DNA from: Bacillota bacterium
GTDB lineage: Bacteria; Bacillota; UBA4882; UBA8346
DNA length: 64,000 bases
NCBI GenBank assembly: GCA_023410535.1
Contig: JAEYPR010000014.1
Coordinates: forward strand, 1-64,000
Direction of reading: 5' to 3'
The notes below the pieces were generated by a model. That model was not told where the DNA came from. It ran no database searches and saw nothing but the letters and a program-made list of their open reading frames with translations. A program made the translations under genes and the position numbers. Each line of letters begins with the position of its first letter. The first letter of the stretch is position 1. Shown one piece after another: positions 60,001-64,000 of the stretch.

Positions 60001-62981
60001 GTGTAATGGATAACTGCATCTACTGTTTCACAAAAAATTGTCACAGCTTGGGAAGTATTATACACTACGGGAATCGGACTAAAGGTTGGTGCAATAACTT
60101 TAATAGCGTAATTTGCAGATATAACATCCGAATCATCTAATCCAGTCTTTGAGGCATAGGTATTAATTTTAACCGGTTGTGATATTGTTATCGGTCCAAC
60201 ATAAATTGGTGATGACGAATTTGGTGTGCTGCCATCGGTAGTATAGCGAATAGTCGCGCCTGCCGTATCGGAAGAAATTGTTATAGTCCGAACCGAGTCA
60301 TAAGCTCCTTCATTAAGGTTAAAAAAAGGAGCAGCCACTTTGATATGATATTCAGCTGTTGCTATATCAGAATTATCGGTTCCTGTTTTATAAGCAAAAG
60401 CCTTAATTATAGTATTTTGAGTTATCTGAATCGGCTCGGAATAAATGGGTGATGAATTATTGGGAATGCTTCCATCCGTAGTATAGCGAATCGTAGCGCC
60501 ATCAATCCGTGAATACAAAGTTAAGACTTGGGGCGAATCATGGATGCCTTCAGGAATGCTAAACACCGGAACCGGTAATTTAATAAAATAGTTGGCTGTA
60601 GCCACATCCGAATCAGACAGTCCGCTTTTAGATGCATATGCTTTAATAACACTTGTCCGAGCAATTGCGAGTGGGCCAGTATATACTGGAGATGTTGAAT
60701 TGGGAGTCGTTCCATCGGTTGTATAGTGGATTGTCGCCCCTTCTGTTGCAGATACGATAATCACGTTTTGACCAGAAGTATAAGTACCTGCTTTGGGAAT
60801 AAAGGTGGGCGATGTAACCATATTAGAATTTGAAATGATTGTATAGGCATTGGAAACTATGCTCGAATCGAGCATGCCATTTACAGAGGCATAAGCTTTA
60901 ATTGTCACGTTCGTAGTAATCGCAATCGGGTTGCTATAAATCGGTGATGTTACGCTAGGAGTCGTGCCATCCATTGTATAGTGAATTAAGGCATTTGGAG
61001 TATCGCAGGAGATCACTAAACTTTGCGGAGAATTATACCTTCCTCCAACCAAACTAAAGGTAGGCTCTATCACTTTCTCCGATGTCAAAATGGAAGGGAG
61101 TGCAATTTCTACTTCATCCAATGTCGCAGTCTCTCCCGCATTAGCTACTCCTTCTATTTTGATCCGATCACCTGTAATGATTGTAACTTCAGGAAGATAT
61201 CGAAACGTACGAGTAAAAAATCCCACATCAGAATAACCAAAATCTTTATTGGCCGTCCAAGAATCCTTTAAAACATCATTGATATACAGTTTATAAGTGG
61301 CATTGCCATTATTTGTATCAAAATACCGAACGGTTAAATTTTTCAACCCGCTACTACCAGTGTAAACAAAATCCGCCGTTCCGGTTCCGGACGTAATTTG
61401 AACAAATTTACCTTCAGAAGCATTAAGATTATCTGCAGATGTATAATTTACTAAATTCATTTGCTCGGCTTCAAATCTTTCAAGGTTGCCATTATATTGA
61501 ATTTCGTAATTGTGAATAATGTTTGGTAAAATCGAAGATTGAATCTCTTTATAAGCTTTTTGGTCAGTATCAACCCAAAGATGATATGTTCCGTCCCCGG
61601 TCCCGATAACTCGCAGCTCATATTTTATTGTTGGATCAACATTTTCAAAGTACTTATATACATCGATTATCTCTCCTGTATCTTCATTTTCCATTTCCTC
61701 GCGAGAATAAATAATTCCAGGAATTTCATTATATGATACACCACTAAGTGGATCAAATCCAGTCCGTCTTCCTTCCGAATCGATTAGTAGCAATTCCGCC
61801 GGAGAACCCAGGGTAATTTTACAACCTGGATCGGCGTTTGGGCTCCAATCGCTACTAAATAGTTGAGCTTTTAAAGGTTGCCAAACATTATATCCTTTAT
61901 ATATACCTCTACTGTTATTAAGCGGTCTTGAACTCATTAACCCCTTTGTTCCAAACGCCGGGTCATAAGTATACCAATCATTAATTTCAGCCCAATTGGT
62001 TTTTTGATCGTCTTGGCCGTAGACGCAAACCCAATGTCCTTTAGTTGGTCTTGTATTCAAAATTTGAGGACCAAAATTGCAAATATATCTTTGCAACATG
62101 GAAATTTCTTCCGTTTTATTTATTGCTTTTAAAGTAACTCCTCTTTCACGAGCAAATTCTGCGACTGCCCACCAATTTATCGCAGCCCCTCTATAACCAT
62201 AATGTAGCTTCAACCAGTTATTTAATTCTGGGGGAGTTACTTCTATACCATAATAATGTAACATAATACAGCATGAAGTTAATGCACAACCAATCCATGC
62301 GATCGTTCCTTGAGGATTATTATCTACAATATAGTCATTAGGATAAGCACCCTGTCTGTATCTATTCCCATCTTCAGGCATAAATCGAGGATCTATGCCT
62401 GGATGGATCTTAATCGTCTTTGTCACTACTGGATTTTCTCCCATGGTACGAACACCAAGAATAACATTTAACGTCCAATTTCCCGGCGGTAAACCTTTGA
62501 TATCAACCCACCAATAAATTGTCTGGTTGTATCCTTCGCCCCATATTTCGTTATCACATACGAAAACATTCGATTTGCCTTGATATGATTTATACCAATA
62601 CACTGGTTTCCATTTAATTGTAGTATTGGGAAGAATTAATTCCAAATTCCAATATTGCCCACTTTCAAAAGCAGTTATGGGAGTCGTAAAATATAGTCGG
62701 CTATCATTATTATAAGCTTCAGGTTGACTAAGGTTTACCTCAATGCTAGTTGACTCTCTTAAGCCGACATTATTGATAACTCTTCGCATATTTGTTAAAT
62801 TAATCGATGCATTTTCTCTGGAAGCTAATTTAGTTATACCACTTTTATTGGACTGTTCTGCATTCATGATGATTCCAGTTCGTTGAGATTTTTCAATTTC
62901 ACTATCAGAAGCATATACAGAAACTGAAAATCCAAAAATAAACATTAGCAAAAGGAAGCCAAGAATTATTCTTTTATTCAA
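57069..62981 (-). CDS. Giant secreted protein: C39-like peptidase, CBM-like, F5/8 and chitobiase-C-type repeats
   Basis: A 1970-residue exported protein. Signal peptide 1-24 (ends SVYA). A C39-like cysteine-peptidase domain (about 200-345) has Cys232 in GCALTSC, His316 in KGHWVCVYG and Asp340 in TYDPAFG. A CBM6/35-like domain (about 501-628) follows. Eleven chitobiase/hexosaminidase-C-type repeats (signature like IRYTTDGSTPNSSSPIYVGP) occupy about 638-1130, 1280-1360, 1515-1680 and 1825-1970. They are interrupted by a discoidin (F5/8 C) domain (about 1135-1275) and two similar jelly rolls starting GGFESGPGVGW and PGFESGPSVGW. TTG start with GGAGG upstream. Probably cell-surface or extracellular glycan- and peptide-directed; the target is unknown. 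No anchor motif is seen. Confidence 0.88.
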   Translation of the reverse strand: MNKRIILGFLLLMFIFGFSVSVYASDSEIEKSQRTGIIMNAEQSNKSGITKLASRENASINLTNMRRVINNVGLRESTSIEVNLSQPEAYNNDSRLYFTTPITAFESGQYWNLELILPNTTIKWKPVYWYKSYQGKSNVFVCDNEIWGEGYNQTIYWWVDIKGLPPGNWTLNVILGVRTMGENPVVTKTIKIHPGIDPRFMPEDGNRYRQGAYPNDYIVDNNPQGTIAWIGCALTSCCIMLHYYGIEVTPPELNNWLKLHYGYRGAAINWWAVAEFARERGVTLKAINKTEEISMLQRYICNFGPQILNTRPTKGHWVCVYGQDDQKTNWAEINDWYTYDPAFGTKGLMSSRPLNNSRGIYKGYNVWQPLKAQLFSSDWSPNADPGCKITLGSPAELLLIDSEGRRTGFDPLSGVSYNEIPGIIYSREEMENEDTGEIIDVYKYFENVDPTIKYELRVIGTGDGTYHLWVDTDQKAYKEIQSSILPNIIHNYEIQYNGNLERFEAEQMNLVNYTSADNLNASEGKFVQITSGTGTADFVYTGSSGLKNLTVRYFDTNNGNATYKLYINDVLKDSWTANKDFGYSDVGFFTRTFRYLPEVTIITGDRIKIEGVANAGETATLDEVEIALPSILTSEKVIEPTFSLVGGRYNSPQSLVISCDTPNALIHYTMDGTTPSVTSPIYSNPIAITTNVTIKAYASVNGMLDSSIVSNAYTIISNSNMVTSPTFIPKAGTYTSGQNVIIVSATEGATIHYTTDGTTPNSTSPVYTGPLAIARTSVIKAYASKSGLSDSDVATANYFIKLPVPVFSIPEGIHDSPQVLTLYSRIDGATIRYTTDGSIPNNSSPIYSEPIQITQNTIIKAFAYKTGTDNSDIATAEYHIKVAAPFFNLNEGAYDSVRTITISSDTAGATIRYTTDGSTPNSSSPIYVGPITISQPVKINTYASKTGLDDSDVISANYAIKVIAPTFSPIPVVYNTSQAVTIFCETVDAVIHYTTDGSEPNVSSPTYTQPITINKTTTIKAYAAKAGIADSDKSVAIYKIQAASPTFSPDSGKIDFGQQIIISCQTVGAIIRYTTDGNDPDASSTVYNGPITLTKNTTIKAYAAKSGIDDSDVITGIYTFSNLAAGSFVWASGSDRNSLPPSVVTDGDMTTFWTSLNSQYYKDAQWISVDLGSIQTINNVKIWWKDFFGSEYKIQVSTDQIDWIDVYSTTTGADDIDNISFSNVDARFVRIYFPATIYSGRFFSIWEIEIYNYNVVPAPIFTPVAGSYIAPQNVEITSPMGGATIRYTIDGSTPNTSSSIYAGPISVSNTTLNAYAIFEGLPDSEIATAVYSITTSPDGIINGGFESGPGVGWSESTRNNHEMIDKTISHTGTYSAHFGGYNNFQDSIEQQIAIPADGVLTYWWYYASSSSSGGYGSLSINLYQPDGTYIILQSLGFEESSSAWMQENIMLPNLAGQTAKLRYTFSTGENKGDGTNLWVDDIAIDQQLTMPTFSPTPGNYEEPQTVVIASKEGGTIYYTTDGSDPNTSSQLYTGPVNITTPTTIKAFAIKEGSFDSRIATAVYTFNVALPMFNVNSGVYSTTQTVILSCATNGATIHYTVDGKTPKNSSPVYSGPITVANTAIIKAFATKDGLADSDVVSEVFTILSSVNSVINPGFESGPSVGWSRSTKDGHECINTTRPQNGAYSLNLGSYDDAADFAKQQIAIPANAVLTYWQYMVSGESETSGYYDFLYVQLYKTDGTLLATLTTYSNTDTRNVWKPEGISLASYAGQTLVICFMSTTDVSNPSTFWIDDISINSPSMSSVATPIFNPSAGTYPGTQSVTIACTTSGATIKYTTDGTDPKTSSTAKTYGSAISVTATTTIKAYAFKSGMTNSDIASATYTIQQKVATPTFSPVAGTYTGTQRVKITCTTSGVTIKYTTDGSDPITSSTAKTYSTVISVSSSTTIKAYAYKAGMTNSSVASAIYTIR

Positions 62982-63031
62982 CTGGAATATACCTCCATTC
63001 TTATTACATTAAAACTGTGCAATAATGAGGA

Positions 63032-63559
63032 CTATTTTTTTATGACAGTAAAATTTTTCGGATCAATAAAATAAATTTCAAAAGAATCGACCAATTTTCG
63101 GCCACCCGAATTTAGATGATAATTTTTCCGCATTCTATTTTGATTTTCTATAATCACTTCATATTGTCGACTTGGGACATTCCATATTTTAAAATAATAT
63201 TTTCCTTCGATTAATTGATAAAGTTCTATCATCCAACAGGGTGGAGCATCATCATTATCGTTGTATTCTGTACAGGCTTGAATATTTGGGATTTCTCGTT
63301 GCGCTTTCTTAGTTTCGATATCAAATCCAAAACGTTTTCCGCTCGGATCAGTAATTTCAAAACTCCCAACTGAAGATATATAAATAGCCAGAAATTTGGA
63401 ATTGGGTTCTACTCCAACGGCTTGGCCAGCAGGAATACTATCAAACATAACGTAATCATTATTTATGTAAAAATGACCTATTGGGACCGACGCGATAACA
63501 GTGCAACACAGGTAAGCTAGCAGTAGTGAAAGTAGACTAAAAAAACTTATTTTTTTCAC
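63032..63559 (-). CDS. Small secreted protein of unknown function, partner of the giant protein
   Basis: A 175-residue exported protein: signal peptide (about 1-23, MKKISFFSLLSLLLAYLCCT then VIA), then a beta-rich domain with five Trp/Tyr-rich strands (YYFKIWNVPSRQYEVII) and Cys at CTEYNDNDDAPPC that could form a disulfide. GTG 63559 with AGGAGA is chosen over an upstream GTG at 63568. It is 50 bp ahead of the giant gene, same strand, so probably one operon. Family not recognised. Confidence 0.7.
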   Translation of the reverse strand: MKKISFFSLLSLLLAYLCCTVIASVPIGHFYINNDYVMFDSIPAGQAVGVEPNSKFLAIYISSVGSFEITDPSGKRFGFDIETKKAQREIPNIQACTEYNDNDDAPPCWMIELYQLIEGKYYFKIWNVPSRQYEVIIENQNRMRKNYHLNSGGRKLVDSFEIYFIDPKNFTVIKK

Positions 63560-63759
63560 CGGAACCACTCTCCTTTGTTTTAAAAAATTTACGGTTCTAG
63601 AATTATTTAGTAATTATTTTCTGTAAAGATGGCAGAAATCCTCTCTTTTTTGGAATTTTCAGTCATTAGCTTAACGACTCACCTTGAAAAAATATCCTGC
63701 TCTTTTTAATTTTCTCAAATTATAATGCGTCCGAATAAAATCAATTATCAATCATATCC

Positions 63760-64000
63760 TCAAACCTTGATCTTCTCTACTCCCCGCCCGACCAGCGCCA
63801 CCCAGTAGCCGAAGCGGATGCCGTCCATCAGGCCTTCGTTGTAAATCAACTCGTCCTGGCGGCAGAGCTGCTCCAGGCGGGCGCAGTCGTATTGGTCGAG
63901 CAATTGCCGGTCCGGCGCCGGCAGTCGGTCGGTGAGTTGTTGCAGTAGTTCATCCGGACGCTCGCCCAGTTGCTGGTGTTCGGGGTCGGCGATGACGATC
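63760..64000 (-). CDS. DUF6809-like small protein, copy 2 (N terminus outside window)
   Basis: C-terminal 79 residues of a protein nearly identical to the one at 56494, differing at only three positions (Arg/Gln, His/Arg, Glu/Asp). Identity stops at the stop codon, so it is a paralogue, not an extended duplication. It precedes the small secreted gene and giant gene on the same strand. Confidence 0.75.
   Translation of the reverse strand, partial: IVIADPEHQQLGERPDELLQQLTDRLPAPDRQLLDQYDCARLEQLCRQDELIYNEGLMDGIRFGYWVALVGRGVEKIKV

Noticed and set aside
1..64000. tRNA, rRNA, insertion sequences, prophage or integrase genes
   Set aside because: No cloverleaf with a recognisable T-loop, no rRNA core sequence and no transposase or integrase motifs were seen anywhere in the window.

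Overview
The window looks like chromosome from a diderm (outer-membrane-bearing) anaerobic Bacillota. Shine-Dalgarno sites are strong and Bacillota-like, with frequent TTG/GTG starts. Families typical of Bacillota are present (DUF2325, TfoX C-terminal domain, DUF6809, short ThiC, Na+-pumping decarboxylase with separate small subunits). A type V autotransporter with a C-terminal Phe and a solute-binding protein without a lipobox imply an outer membrane. The Na+ oxaloacetate decarboxylase, a 2-hydroxyacyl-CoA dehydratase-type system and an EFR1 ferredoxin imply anaerobic metabolism. A Negativicutes- or Limnochordia/Hydrogenispora-like lineage fits, but the exact taxon is inference.

Layout. 0.1-9.5 kb: a 21-bp-phased AT-rich array, a QueG-like iron-sulfur protein, a CgeB-type glycosyltransferase, a large CHASE3/poly-HAMP chemoreceptor, MarC, DUF2325 and an amidohydrolase. 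9.6-14.9 kb: a solitary murD and a sodium-pump operon (oadG, biotin carrier, oadA, oadB and two tiny ORFs absent from ordinary gene calls). 15.4-18.8 kb: a second giant chemoreceptor. 19-26 kb: a LysR regulator divergent from a heterodimeric ABC exporter, then a secreted polysaccharide-active-like protein. 26-33.6 kb: an operon joining an SsuABC/TauABC-type importer to a 2-hydroxyacyl-CoA dehydratase-like pair and its activator ATPase, with a consensus promoter, a terminator in its leader and a divergent LacI regulator. 33.8-35.6 kb: thioesterase, deformylase-like and racemase-like genes. 35.6-41.2 kb: a complete TPP-riboswitch-controlled thiamine operon (thiG-thiH-thiD2E-thiC-thiS-thiF).

41.3-49.2 kb: a membrane diguanylate cyclase, the autotransporter and a NarL-type two-component pair. 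49.6-54.9 kb: an atypical catalase, a 21-bp-phased array of DnaA-box-like sequences between convergent genes, a glycine-zipper membrane protein of unknown function, EFR1 and a TfoX-C protein. 55-64 kb: a gene-poor repeat-like stretch, a pentapeptide protein, then a giant 1970-residue secreted protein (C39-like peptidase plus 11 chitobiase-C-type repeats, discoidin and CBM-like domains) with a small secreted partner. The last two are flanked by two nearly identical DUF6809 genes.

Main non-routine signals: (1) a 13-unit array with exact 21-bp phase whose core is TTATNCACA (the DnaA box), and a second, more degenerate 21-bp array at the left end; (2) a ~100-nt conserved, apparently base-pairing element upstream of both a chemoreceptor and a diguanylate cyclase gene; (3) the importer plus acyl-CoA-dehydratase-like operon with its own attenuator; (4) an identical C-terminal pentapeptide on both chemoreceptors.
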